Assembly: GCA_020026435.1 (NCBI GenBank)
Contig: JAHHQK010000014.1
Span: forward strand, 1 to 46,699
Source: Alistipes sp.
Lineage (GTDB): Bacteria; Bacteroidota; Bacteroidia; Bacteroidales; Rikenellaceae
Direction: 5' to 3'
DNA length: 46,699 nucleotides
Every line of letters starts with the position of its first letter. Within the stretch, counting starts at the first letter, position 1. The translations under genes were made by a program, and so were the position numbers. The notes under the pieces were generated by a model. The model worked only from the letters and a program-made list of their open reading frames with translations, was not told the DNA's origin and ran no database searches. Below, one piece after another: positions 33,998 to 43,900 of this stretch.

Positions 33998-35470
33998 TCA
34001 GTCCACATAGACAATCTTGGTCGAAGGACTCTTCGTCAGATTGGGGATCGTCTGCCCTTTCTTCAGACGCAGGGTCGTGAGCTTTTCGGAACGTACGCAA
34101 TTCAAGGTCTGAAGAGCGGGACAGCCCGAAACATCAACTTCCTCCACCCTATCATACCATGCAGTCCACTCTTCAATACTCAAATCGAGCGAGGTCAACT
34201 TTGATCCGGAAACCATCAGTTTTTTCGAATCTATGTATTGGCCATCAAGCGGTGTAAACTCCGTAATGGAGTTATCGCCCAGAATAATGGATTGCACGTT
34301 GTAATTTCTATCGCAGATCAATTCTGTCACCTTTTTAAGGGCCGAAATATCAATAACATTCAGGTTGTTCTTATTGATCTTAATATACTCCAAATTGGTA
34401 AACACTTCGATGCCCTCCAAAGATCTCAACTGACGGCCGCCGTAGTACCCTCCGATACCCGGGCACTCCAATCTGGTGGCAACAATACCCTTTTCGGTGA
34501 TGATGCCCGTCGTTTCACTCAAAGAAGTGATCCAACCTTCGGTCGTCAGCCATTTCTTAAAGTCCTTATCGGGAATCGTTATGATTTTTGCATTGGGATC
34601 TTTTTGGAAAACGGTAACTTTTTTGGACAAACCCAATCCCTCGATCTCGATCTGTCCGCTTCGGCTGGCTTTGGCAGCCTCAATGGCAAAAGTCAGTTTC
34701 TTGGTCTCCAAACCGCGGGTTGCTGTCTGCTGTTTGATCCAGGCGGGAGTATGAACCTTATATTCCAGGTTGGCTTCGACATCGACCGACAAGGTCTGTG
34801 CACTCAAATCGATCTCGAAGTAATCCTTCGGGAGATTAATTGCCAAAACACGCTGCTGAGTCAACGGAATCTCCAGGGTTTTACCCATACCGGCAATCGT
34901 TATGACTGTCTTCCGGTCATCGTAGCCCTCGTTGGAGGATACAACAAAATTAAACATTTTATTACCAAACGCATTGGTTGCCCCCTCATAGGTCACCCAT
35001 TTTTTGCCCTCATCCGAAAAAGAAACCTCCACATCGAGGATATTGGTATGTACCTTGACATGCAACTCGGCTCTCATCGCATCCACCGAGAACTCCTTGT
35101 CTCCAACCGCCTCCAGCACATAACCCGGCTGCGAGGAGATCTTCAGGGGGGCGATGGCCGAACCCGTGAAGAACTTGAAGACCGTCTCACGCATCGACTC
35201 CTCGTTGTTGGGATCGATCTTAAAGGTTACTACATCACCACTTTTCCCCGATTCGGCCGACGGGTGTACCCAATCGCAAACACCGGCCAAACGCCAATCG
35301 CCCGAACTGGTCACCGTTACTTCGACGGTTTCACCTTCGATACCGGCCGAAATCTCTTCGGTTGAGATCGAAATCGTGGCCGAAGCTCCTTCATCCGTCA
35401 CATTATCATCATCGGAGCAGGCCGTGAACCCGCAAGCTACAACCAAAAGCGCTATCAAATATTTTTTCAT
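33998..35470 (-). CDS. BACON-domain lipoprotein with LRR-like C-terminus
   Basis: A 490-residue lipoprotein; the lipobox ends FTAC (C18), followed by SDDD, a surface-export signal. Residues about 30-115, 118-210 and 212-295 look like three BACON-type beta-sandwich units (for example SSGDWRLAGVCDWVHPSAESG). From about 296 (IITIPDKDFKKWLTTEGW) a leucine-rich-repeat-like region runs to the end, with units such as LEYIKINKNNLNVIDISALK and LTSLDLSIEEW. BACON domains in PULs are thought to bind carbohydrate or mucin, or to space enzymes from the surface. I infer a surface glycan- or glycoprotein-binding role. It is the last gene before the internal terminator. Confidence 0.82.
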   Translation of the reverse strand: MKKYLIALLVVACGFTACSDDDNVTDEGASATISISTEEISAGIEGETVEVTVTSSGDWRLAGVCDWVHPSAESGKSGDVVTFKIDPNNEESMRETVFKFFTGSAIAPLKISSQPGYVLEAVGDKEFSVDAMRAELHVKVHTNILDVEVSFSDEGKKWVTYEGATNAFGNKMFNFVVSSNEGYDDRKTVITIAGMGKTLEIPLTQQRVLAINLPKDYFEIDLSAQTLSVDVEANLEYKVHTPAWIKQQTATRGLETKKLTFAIEAAKASRSGQIEIEGLGLSKKVTVFQKDPNAKIITIPDKDFKKWLTTEGWITSLSETTGIITEKGIVATRLECPGIGGYYGGRQLRSLEGIEVFTNLEYIKINKNNLNVIDISALKKVTELICDRNYNVQSIILGDNSITEFTPLDGQYIDSKKLMVSGSKLTSLDLSIEEWTAWYDRVEEVDVSGCPALQTLNCVRSEKLTTLRLKKGQTIPNLTKSPSTKIVYVD

Positions 35471-35556
35471 GGATTATTTTCTCATTTTTAGGTTTTCGTA
35501 AAAACGAGCCTCTCACCCGCCCCCTTACACAGAGCAGGGAGGAGACTCTTTTTCAT

Positions 35557-37014
35557 TTAGTTAGGCAATTTATAACGTGTTGCGTCATTCTTCTTGTAAT
35601 AATACTCCGGCATGAGCAACTCCTCGTCGTAGAGACCGCGGCAAACCGACTGGCAACGTCCCACCTGCGAACGATAGGAAACAAAGTTGTTGACTAACGA
35701 ATTGGTATGCCCCAAGGCAAAGAACATATAGTAACCGTAGCCCTCCTTACGTTTGCTGCGGGCAAACTCCTCACTCGAATTACCGCTGCCGCGGTTCAAC
35801 TCGATCGACATACCGCTGCACTGCTTCAAGGTCATGCCGTCCATCGGCCGGGCTGTACCGCCGTAATCGGCAACGGCATAGTCCACAAACTCACCGGGAC
35901 GAATGCCTTCAACCGCCTCGATCGTGTTGTCGTATATGGCATTGAGATAATAGACCATCACGGTCTTGTCGGGCATGGCGCACTTGGTCTCGTAGAGCAG
36001 GCGCGAAGCGGCCTTACCCGAAGCCATGGTGAACCAGGGGTTGTTCACATCGGGCCAACTTGAATACTCGTCATCGAAACCGACTCCATCGAGATTGTAG
36101 GCCTTGCAGTAGGCAGCCAGCTCCTTGGCAAACTCGCGGGCTCCCATATCCGAAAGTTGGGCCACACCGGCGGCATCATGGTTACCAAGGATACCCAGGA
36201 TCACCTTCATGCCACGCTTGCGAAGCGGCTGGAGGAACTCCTCGTTGTTGTCCAGCAGGAACTGCACGTTAGGGTTATTGAAGACATAGACACGACCCTC
36301 GTCGGTGTTGTAGTTGATGTTGGCCGAGAAGAGAATCACCTCGTCGAAGAAAAGCTTGCCGCTATCCTTCAGCACGAATTCCAGGGCGTTGAGCGGGTTG
36401 GTATCATTGACCTCGAAATAAAGAACCGTCTTGACGGCATCCTCACCCTTGAAGGTATCGCCCTGCGAGCGCAGGTCCTTGACCATATAGACGGCGTGGC
36501 TGGCCTTCTCCGAAAGGGTAACACCCTCGGTGGTCGAAGTCACGGTCAGGGGCAGCAGATAGGTCTTGTCGGCCTCCATCTTCTCACCGGCCTTGAGCGT
36601 TACGCCCACTTTGGCCGAACGCATCTCGTCGGGAGCCAGCAGCAACTTGCCCTCACGGTCGATCGTCACGTTCTCGACGGGGAAGATCTCAAACTCGGTA
36701 TTATGTTCCTCGTTGTAAGTGGCCAGATAAGTAGGATCTACCTCGATCTTCACATCGACTCCCTTCCCGGGGGCCTTTGTCAGACGGAAGTTCAGCTCCG
36801 TCTCTACCTTATCGCCGCGCAGCTCCAGCACCGATTCGTTTTTGTTCGATTTTACATCGAGCAACATTCCCTCGACACGCGTAACCGATTCATAGGCTCC
36901 CTCATCGACGGGCTTGCCGCCCATGATGTCATCGGTACACGACGTGAAAGCCACGCCACCGAACATCAAAGCGAGCGAGAGGAAGCTCTGTGTCATATAT
37001 TTTTTTGTGTTCAT
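35557..37014 (-). CDS. GH18 endo-beta-N-acetylglucosaminidase, EndoBT-3987-like
   Basis: A 485-residue surface lipoprotein (lipobox ending FTSC, C26, then TDD). Residues 45-180 form a DUF1735-type beta domain. Residues 195-470 are a GH18 barrel with DGVGFDDE at 309-316, giving D314 and E316 as catalytic pair. The known high-mannose enzyme EndoBT-3987 has the same arrangement, with D312 and E314. The family cleaves between the two core GlcNAc residues of N-glycans and leaves one GlcNAc on the protein. The expected product here is Man(n)GlcNAc. Transcribed 27 nt after the LamG protein gene. Its neighbours all support high-mannose N-glycan as substrate. Confidence 0.92.
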   Translation of the reverse strand: MNTKKYMTQSFLSLALMFGGVAFTSCTDDIMGGKPVDEGAYESVTRVEGMLLDVKSNKNESVLELRGDKVETELNFRLTKAPGKGVDVKIEVDPTYLATYNEEHNTEFEIFPVENVTIDREGKLLLAPDEMRSAKVGVTLKAGEKMEADKTYLLPLTVTSTTEGVTLSEKASHAVYMVKDLRSQGDTFKGEDAVKTVLYFEVNDTNPLNALEFVLKDSGKLFFDEVILFSANINYNTDEGRVYVFNNPNVQFLLDNNEEFLQPLRKRGMKVILGILGNHDAAGVAQLSDMGAREFAKELAAYCKAYNLDGVGFDDEYSSWPDVNNPWFTMASGKAASRLLYETKCAMPDKTVMVYYLNAIYDNTIEAVEGIRPGEFVDYAVADYGGTARPMDGMTLKQCSGMSIELNRGSGNSSEEFARSKRKEGYGYYMFFALGHTNSLVNNFVSYRSQVGRCQSVCRGLYDEELLMPEYYYKKNDATRYKLPN

Positions 37015-37041
37015 AATTTATTTAGGTTAAAGGTTAGCAGT

Positions 37042-38220
37042 TTATTTGCCCTTTTCGGGAAGCGAAACATCGCCCCATTTCAGATCGCGCTCCACGGTAA
37101 GATCGTTACCGTTAGCGGTGTGGTCCTTAATAGTCTTGCCGGCTCCGTCATCGAACTTCCAGTAGGAGTACAAACCCTCCGAGGCGGGATCGACCTGATA
37201 GAAGTGATCCGGAGCATTGATATCGTCGGCACTCAAGATCTTGGTCCAAAGGCGGACTTCGGAGATCATTCCGTCGAAGTAACGATCCCGGTCATACGAA
37301 TAGCCGATCCAGAAGCAACGGGGCTGTCCGTTCGATTCATCCGAATGGGGAACACCGAAATCGACCGAATAAGCACCCACATTACCGCTACACTTCTCAA
37401 CACCGTTAATATAGACCTTGGCTTCACTGCGGTCGAATGTTACGGCGACATGATACCAAACACCCGGATCGAGTCTCAACTCCGCATTGGTCAAATTGTT
37501 GAGTGACGCAATCTGGATCTGGTTGGGAGCCACACCGGCATCACCGATACGTACCAGGAACTTGCCCTCGATACCCATGATCGTAGAGATCTGTTTCTTG
37601 AAAGCATTGCCGCAGATCAGAGCCTCCAGCGTGAACTGTTTCAGTTTAAGCGCAGAACCGTCCTTCCACTCGGGCCATGCCCGGTTCTCAGCTATGTCGG
37701 CCACAACATTGATCAGAGCGGCCCCCTTGAAGATATAATAAACCGTGCGAGCGCTGTTGAGCAACGAGATGCCTTCAACCGAACTGATCGTCACCGGAAG
37801 TACATAACGCTGGTTCTTGTCCAAAAGGTTGACGTCGACGAATTTGATCTTCACCGGCAGACTCAATACGCTCCCGGGCTGAATCTCGGTCGTGCGCTCC
37901 GTGAACTCATAGTGCTGCTCGGGCAGGATGATGGCCTCCTTATCGTAAAAGGCCTGGCAATAGTGGTCATAAAGCTCGGGGGCGGCGGCAAACTCCACCT
38001 TGACGGTCTGCTCGACAGGCTGAGCCATACCGGCCACGATCTCACGCTCGTAGCTGGAGGTGGTCTTGATCAGAAGCTCCTCGGTGACGTTCTTGGTCGA
38101 GATGAAGAGCTTGTTATCGTAATGCTGCTTGGAAATATCCTCATTCTCACATCCCGTAAAGGCCACGGCGGCAAGAAGCAGGGCAGCTAGATTCTTTTTA
38201 TTGAATTTCATAGGTCTCAT
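37042..38220 (-). CDS. DUF1735 and LamG-like surface glycan-binding lipoprotein
   Basis: A 392-residue lipoprotein with the lipobox ending FTGC, then ENED. The first half (about 30-170) is a DUF1735-like domain. The second half (about 180-385) is a concanavalin A/LamG-like fold (LDPGVWYHVAVTFDRSEAKVYINGVEKCSG and YFDGMISEVRLWTKILSADDI), the usual LamG_3 pattern. No catalytic motif is seen, so it probably binds glycan at the cell surface next to SusC/D. Its ATG at 38220 overlaps the upstream stop codon by one base; an ATG at 38211 is an equal alternative. Confidence 0.85.
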   Translation of the reverse strand: MRPMKFNKKNLAALLLAAVAFTGCENEDISKQHYDNKLFISTKNVTEELLIKTTSSYEREIVAGMAQPVEQTVKVEFAAAPELYDHYCQAFYDKEAIILPEQHYEFTERTTEIQPGSVLSLPVKIKFVDVNLLDKNQRYVLPVTISSVEGISLLNSARTVYYIFKGAALINVVADIAENRAWPEWKDGSALKLKQFTLEALICGNAFKKQISTIMGIEGKFLVRIGDAGVAPNQIQIASLNNLTNAELRLDPGVWYHVAVTFDRSEAKVYINGVEKCSGNVGAYSVDFGVPHSDESNGQPRCFWIGYSYDRDRYFDGMISEVRLWTKILSADDINAPDHFYQVDPASEGLYSYWKFDDGAGKTIKDHTANGNDLTVERDLKWGDVSLPEKGK

Positions 38221-39332
38221 TAGTGTTTAGGTGTGGGGTTCATGATATTGATGGCCTCACGGATGTTTTTATAAACCAGATTGAGGTTGAAGTAATCGTA
38301 CTGGGCATCGGCAATCGAAATACCGCACTTGGTATAGCCCGACTCCTCGCAGACAGCCCACTGGGCAGCACCCTTGGTGGCACGCACGCGGGTCTTGCCG
38401 TCGGCCTCCATCTCCTGGAAGTAACCGTTCTCGTTCGAGGGATCGACGATCGAGGGGATCGTCACTCCGATCAGGAAGCGGTCCGAGGGTACGCCCTCCA
38501 CCGAAGCCATCAGAACGGCGTACGACATCTTGTTGGTCGAGGTGGCGCTCAGGGCCGGAATCACGACATAGTCACACGACGAAAGGAGCGTGTTGTCAAT
38601 CAGATTCTGGGGCGTGCCGCGGAAGATCATCGTCTTCGACTCGTTGGCGGCCTTCCACTCGCCGATCTTCGACAGGAAAGCCTGCTGGCGGGCGGCATAT
38701 TCGGCCTTCTGCTCCTCATTCATGGCCTGGGGTGCGGGACCCGTGAAGCAGACCTGGATTCCGTCGTAACCATACTTGGCACCGACCTCCAGCAATGCGG
38801 CGGTCTGCTCCGAGCAGTAGGCCAGGAAGCGCTCCTCGTCGGTAGGCTCATCGGGAGTAGGCTCACCACCCTCCTCGCCGCCTTCCTCGGCTACGGGGAC
38901 CTCGGGTTTGGCAGCCTCCTCTTCGAGGATCTGCTCCCAACGCTTCTCGATGGCGTTGTAGTCAATGTTGTAGATCACCTTCATACCCTTTTGGCGCACC
39001 TCGTCGAACTCGGCGTGGAGCGTCGGGTGGATATTGTCGGGCGTGAGCAGCGAGATGTAATCCACGCTGTCGGGCATAGAGGTCAGATGCTCGTTGCGCT
39101 GCGCGGGAGCCAATGCCGTGTTGCGCATCTCGGTTACCACGATCTTATGGTCTGTGGCTTTATAGGCGCGCAGGGCCTCCAGATACTGGCGATAAAGCTC
39201 GGGGTTCTGCTCCTCGAGCGAGGGGTATTCGATGTCGAGGCTTTCGGTATCCGTCCATTCGCTGCACGATGCCATCGAAAGTACCACGACTGCGAAAGCC
39301 GGGAACAGAAATTTCTTCATATTATGTTTCAT
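38220..39332 (-). CDS. Catalytically dead GH18-fold surface glycan-binding lipoprotein
   Basis: A 370-residue lipoprotein (lipobox ending MASC, then SEWTD). The fold matches the GH18 barrels of N-glycan PULs: VDYISLLTP, the KGMKVIYNIDYN strand and YDGIQVCFTG at 189-198. In active enzymes the last motif is DGxxxDxE; here the catalytic positions are C195 and T197, so both acidic residues are lost. Binding without cleavage is therefore predicted, as described for the GH18-like protein next to EndoBT-3987. An acidic Glu/Pro/Gly-rich insert at 137-167 interrupts the barrel. It lies 26 nt after susD. Confidence 0.87.
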   Translation of the reverse strand: MKHNMKKFLFPAFAVVVLSMASCSEWTDTESLDIEYPSLEEQNPELYRQYLEALRAYKATDHKIVVTEMRNTALAPAQRNEHLTSMPDSVDYISLLTPDNIHPTLHAEFDEVRQKGMKVIYNIDYNAIEKRWEQILEEEAAKPEVPVAEEGGEEGGEPTPDEPTDEERFLAYCSEQTAALLEVGAKYGYDGIQVCFTGPAPQAMNEEQKAEYAARQQAFLSKIGEWKAANESKTMIFRGTPQNLIDNTLLSSCDYVVIPALSATSTNKMSYAVLMASVEGVPSDRFLIGVTIPSIVDPSNENGYFQEMEADGKTRVRATKGAAQWAVCEESGYTKCGISIADAQYDYFNLNLVYKNIREAINIMNPTPKH

Positions 39333-39358
39333 AGTCTTTTAAGCGTTCTGGTTGGTTA

Positions 39359-40963
39359 TTATTTGATCGCGGGGTTGCAATCCCACCAAATACGGGTTGC
39401 CATGTTGTCGGCGCCCTTCAAGAGGCCCGATACGGCAGCGTTGACATTGGCATTGTTGCTGGTGTACTCATCGGCGGGATACGGCATACGGCGGGCTCCG
39501 AGGTTGGAATCCACGACTCCCTGGCTCTTGTTGCCGCTCTCGGTGGCAGGTATCAGGTGCGGATAGCCCGTACGGCGGTAGTCGGCCCAGGCCTCGTTAC
39601 CCAGTTGCCAGTTGGCGATCCACTTCTGGGTGATGATGCGCTCCTGCTTCTGCTCCACCGTGGCACTCTCATCCCAGGCTACGGTGATCTCCGAAAGGGT
39701 CTCGCTGTAAGAGTTCACCTGGTAGGGATCGTTGTAGAGCTGGGGTTTGCTCGTGTTGTCGGCCAAATAGGCATCGGCACCCAAGGCACCCCACTGCTCA
39801 AACGAAAGGCGGATACCCTCGTTGTAGAAGTTCTGAGCCGAACCTCCCATGTCAAAGTTGAAGACGGCTGCGGCCTCGGCCTTCAGGAAGGCTACCTCGG
39901 CAGCGTTCATCCATACGACGGGCGATGTAATATTGATGTTCAGACCCGAATACTTGCGGCCGACCGAGGCTAACTCCGGGATGACGATACCGCGGCGGAT
40001 ACCTACATACTCGACACCGTCCCACTCCGATTTGGTGAAGTATTTCTCGCGGCGGTTATCCTTGTAACCGTTCATGTAGCAAATGATGTCAGCTGCCGTG
40101 TGGGTATCACCGCCCGTGAGACAGTCGGCGGGCTTGTTGTAGTTGACGGCCACCGAGATGGGGTTACCGTCGGCTCCGAACGACGTGAGGACGGCGTTGT
40201 CGGCATTAGAGGTGAAGACACCCACCTCGCTCTTCACGGCCTCCTCGGCCATCTGACGAGCCTTGTCGGGGTTGGCGTAAACGATACGCATGGCCAGACG
40301 CAGCTTGAGCGAGTTGGCGAACTTGCACCACTTCTCGGCGCTACCGCCGTAGATGTAGTCGGCCTTCGAGGAGATGGCGCCCGTGCGGTGCTCGGTGAGC
40401 AGCGTGATGGCGGCATTCAGTTCTTCAAAGAACTTGTCGTAGACCTGCTCCTGCGAATCGTAGGACACCTGGATCTGACCGTTCTCGCCGATCTTCGAGT
40501 AAGGGATCGGGCCGTAGGTATCGGTCACGCGGTGCATGGCGGCCACCTTGATGATGTCGGCAATGGCCAGGACGATCGGGTCATCGGTGACCTTCTTCAG
40601 CTCGCGGAGGTTGGAGTACAGCACCGGAATCGTGCGGTCGCTATACATGAACACGTTGGTCCAGTCGTCCGTCGGGTTATAGTTCATGATCGTGCGGGCG
40701 AAGTTACCCGTCGTCGAGTAATAGCCACCCATCGGGCCGCCCAGCAGTACGTCGGTGAACTGAGCCGTGTTGACATCGGTCGAAACAACCGTGCTGGCCA
40801 ACGATGTCAGCGTCGAACCGATGATGTAACCATCGGTCTGCATATCATCGTCCGATGGCTCATAGGGATTGCTGTTTATATCGAGGTAATTGGCAGTACA
40901 GGCCGAGCCCATCAGCGCAACGGCTGCCAAAACCGGTTTTAAGATATTGAATTTCATAGTCAT
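39359..40963 (-). CDS. susD: SusD/RagB-family outer-membrane lipoprotein
   Basis: A 534-residue lipoprotein with cysteine at 22 (GSACTANYLDINSNPYEP). It carries the tetratricopeptide-rich SusD fold, with recognisable helices such as DPIVLAIADIIKVAAMHRVTDTYGPIPYS, KWCKFANSLKLRLAMRI and PVVWMNAAEVAFLKAEAAA. It matches the SusD-like branch found in N-glycan loci. It acts as the lid of the SusC transporter and binds the released glycan. It starts 8 nt after the susC stop. An ATG two codons in (40957) is an alternative start. Confidence 0.94.
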   Translation of the reverse strand: MTMKFNILKPVLAAVALMGSACTANYLDINSNPYEPSDDDMQTDGYIIGSTLTSLASTVVSTDVNTAQFTDVLLGGPMGGYYSTTGNFARTIMNYNPTDDWTNVFMYSDRTIPVLYSNLRELKKVTDDPIVLAIADIIKVAAMHRVTDTYGPIPYSKIGENGQIQVSYDSQEQVYDKFFEELNAAITLLTEHRTGAISSKADYIYGGSAEKWCKFANSLKLRLAMRIVYANPDKARQMAEEAVKSEVGVFTSNADNAVLTSFGADGNPISVAVNYNKPADCLTGGDTHTAADIICYMNGYKDNRREKYFTKSEWDGVEYVGIRRGIVIPELASVGRKYSGLNINITSPVVWMNAAEVAFLKAEAAAVFNFDMGGSAQNFYNEGIRLSFEQWGALGADAYLADNTSKPQLYNDPYQVNSYSETLSEITVAWDESATVEQKQERIITQKWIANWQLGNEAWADYRRTGYPHLIPATESGNKSQGVVDSNLGARRMPYPADEYTSNNANVNAAVSGLLKGADNMATRIWWDCNPAIK

Positions 40964-40971
40964 CGTTCAAA

Positions 40972-43900
40972 TTAGAATTTAAGTCGAAGGTTGAATCCGA
41001 TATTGCGCATCGAAGGCATCATGAAGTAGTCGATACCCTGGTAGTAGCTGTTGGTCGATGCGATGGTCTCGGGATCGAACGGAGCCTTGTTGTAGATCAT
41101 CCACAGGTTGCGGCCCACCAGCGAAAGGGTGATCTCACACAGACCCTTCAGAGCCTTACGCGGGATGGTATAACCGATCGAAGCCTCCTGCAGACGCACG
41201 TTGGTGGCCGAGTAGGTGTAGTTCTGGGGGACCGAGTTACCGCTACCGATGGCGGCATACCACTTGTTGGCGTCAACCAGGTCGTTGCCGTTGATCATCA
41301 CACCGCCGGCATCACGTGCTGCGGCCGAAGCCTCCGACACACCATAGTAGTCCAACATGGCCTGGGTGCGCGAGAACACCACGCCGCCCAGACGGGCCGA
41401 TACCATGAAACCGAAGTTGAAGTTACCCCAACGGAAGTCGTTGCGCCATGCCATGTTGGCATCGGGCAGGACGCTGCCCAGCTTGATGTAGCTGCCCACG
41501 TCGGTGATCGTCTGCGAGGCGATCTCGCCCTTCTCGTTGATGTAGATGTCGCCGTTGCTGTCGCGCTTGAGGTCCACACGCGAGTAGAGGTCACCCAGCG
41601 TACCGCCCTCGCGGAGGATGAAGCGTGCATCGGCCAGACCGCCCATGTCGAGCTGATCCACCGAGAAATGCTCGCCCGTCTCGGGGTTGACCACATCGTT
41701 GGCCAGCGAGAGGATCTTGTTCTTGTTGGTCGACAACGTATAGTTCGTATTCCACGAGAACTTGCCCCATGTGTTGTTGTAGCCCAAAGCCACCTCGAAA
41801 CCGCGGTTGCGGACGTTACCCGACTGGATCGTCAGCTTCGACGAACCCGAACCGGTCGAGATATTGGGTTCGAAGGTCTGATCCTGGGTCTTGGTATTAT
41901 AGTAGGTGAAGTCGAGGTTGAAGTGGCGCAGGAAACGCATCGTCAAACCGACCTCGAACGACTTCGTGCGCTCGGGTTTGAGGTTGTAGATCGGGAAGCG
42001 GGTCTGGGTCATCCAGTTCAGACCGCTCTTGTTCCAGCTGTAACCCGGGTTGGCCAGGTAACGCTCGAAGGCCACACCCACCGAGGCGTACGATCCGCGG
42101 ATTTTCAAATAGGAGAGGTTCTTCGGCATATTGGGGATCAGCTGCGACACCACGACCGAAGCACCGACCGAAGGATAGAAGAACGAACTCTTCTCGGAGT
42201 GCTTTCCGGCCAGCTGTGAAGGCCAGTCGTTACGTCCGGTCAGAGTCAGGAAGTAGGTGTTCTTGAAACCGACCTCAACCGATGCGAAGATCGACTGGGT
42301 CTGCTCTCTCCAACCGGCCTGCAGACGTTCGGTCTTGGAAGTGTTGCTCAGGTTCTGGATGTTAAAGATGTTGGCCAGAAGCGGCTTCTCGTCGGTGATC
42401 TCACCGTCGGGAATGGGACCGCGGACCTTCATCACGTCGTTGCGCATATCCGAGATCGAGGCACCGATATTGGCCTGCAGCGACCAGTCGTTGCCGAAGG
42501 TCTTGTTGATGTTTACCAGTACGTCGCCATAGACCTGCTTGTCGGAGGTCTTCGTAATGCCGTACAGACCGTTCTTCGAACCCTCGGTCAGCTGGGTGAA
42601 GGTCGAAGCGTAGAACTTCTCGGTATAGTCGTTGCTGCTGTTGTCGATACGGATACGGCCCGATACGTTAAGCCAGTCGAGAATGTCATACGACAGTGAA
42701 GCGTTGAGCATATAACGGTCCTTGCGGTTCTCACGCAGGTTGCGGTAGTTAATCCAATAGGGGTTCTGCATCGTCATACCGCCATCGCCCACCGGCCAGT
42801 ACTGCGTGTAGAGACGGCGTGCGGCGTCGTAACGCTCGTACATCTCGATGTCGGCCCAGTCGTTGCCGCGCGGGAAGATATAGGCACCGACCAGCGGGTT
42901 GTTATACACACCCTGATTGGTCATGTTGCGGTCTTTCTGAAGCACGTAGCTTGCACCCACATCCAGTTTCATGCGGCCCTTGAGAAAGGAGGTGGTGTTA
43001 CGGAACGTGAAGTTGTAACGGTCGTAGCCGTTGTTGGGGACGATACCGCGCGAATCGACGGCGGCAGCCGAGAAATAGGTCTGGTTCTTCTCCGTACCCG
43101 TCGACAGCGATACGCTCTCCGTACCCGTCACACCGGTCTGGAAGTAGTCATCCTCGGGATCGTAGCCCATGAAGTTGGCGGCATTCAGACGGTTGCCCCA
43201 GCTACGGACAATCGAACCCTCGCTCGAATTGAGGTCACCCGTACCGTAGCGGTTTTGGAACTCGGGCAGGATGAAGGGGGTCATCACCTCGGTGTTGCTC
43301 GATACGATGATCGACGTCGAACCAGCCTTACCGCGTTTGGTCGTCACCACGATGGCACCGTTGGCGGCATCCGAACCGTAGAGGGCGGCTGCGGCCGCAC
43401 CGTTCAGCACCGACATCGACTCGATGTCCTCGGGGTTGATATCGGCGATGGGATCTGTCGAACCCTGCGAGGCAAACTCCGAACCTCCGTCACGGGCGGT
43501 AGTATACATAGGTACACCGTCAATCACATAGAGGGCATTGGATGTCTGCGTAATAGACTTCTGACCTCGCATCACCACCTTCGAGGCACTACCCACACCA
43601 CCGGCCGACGAGTTGATCGTAAGACCGGCAACCTTACCGCTCAGTGCGTTGACGAAGTTAACATCCTTGTTACCCACGATCTCATCCGAACCGACCTGTT
43701 GTACATTGTACGACAGTGCTTTTTCCGAACGTTTGATACCCAGGGCGGTAACCACCACGGCATCCACGCTCACCGACTCCTCCTTCAGGGTGATGTCGAA
43801 CGAGGTGCGCGTGCCGACGGCCACCTCCTGAGGCTCATAGCCCAAGTAGTTGATATCCAGCACCTGGGTCGAGGCCGGAGCGGGAATCTGCAACGAAAAA

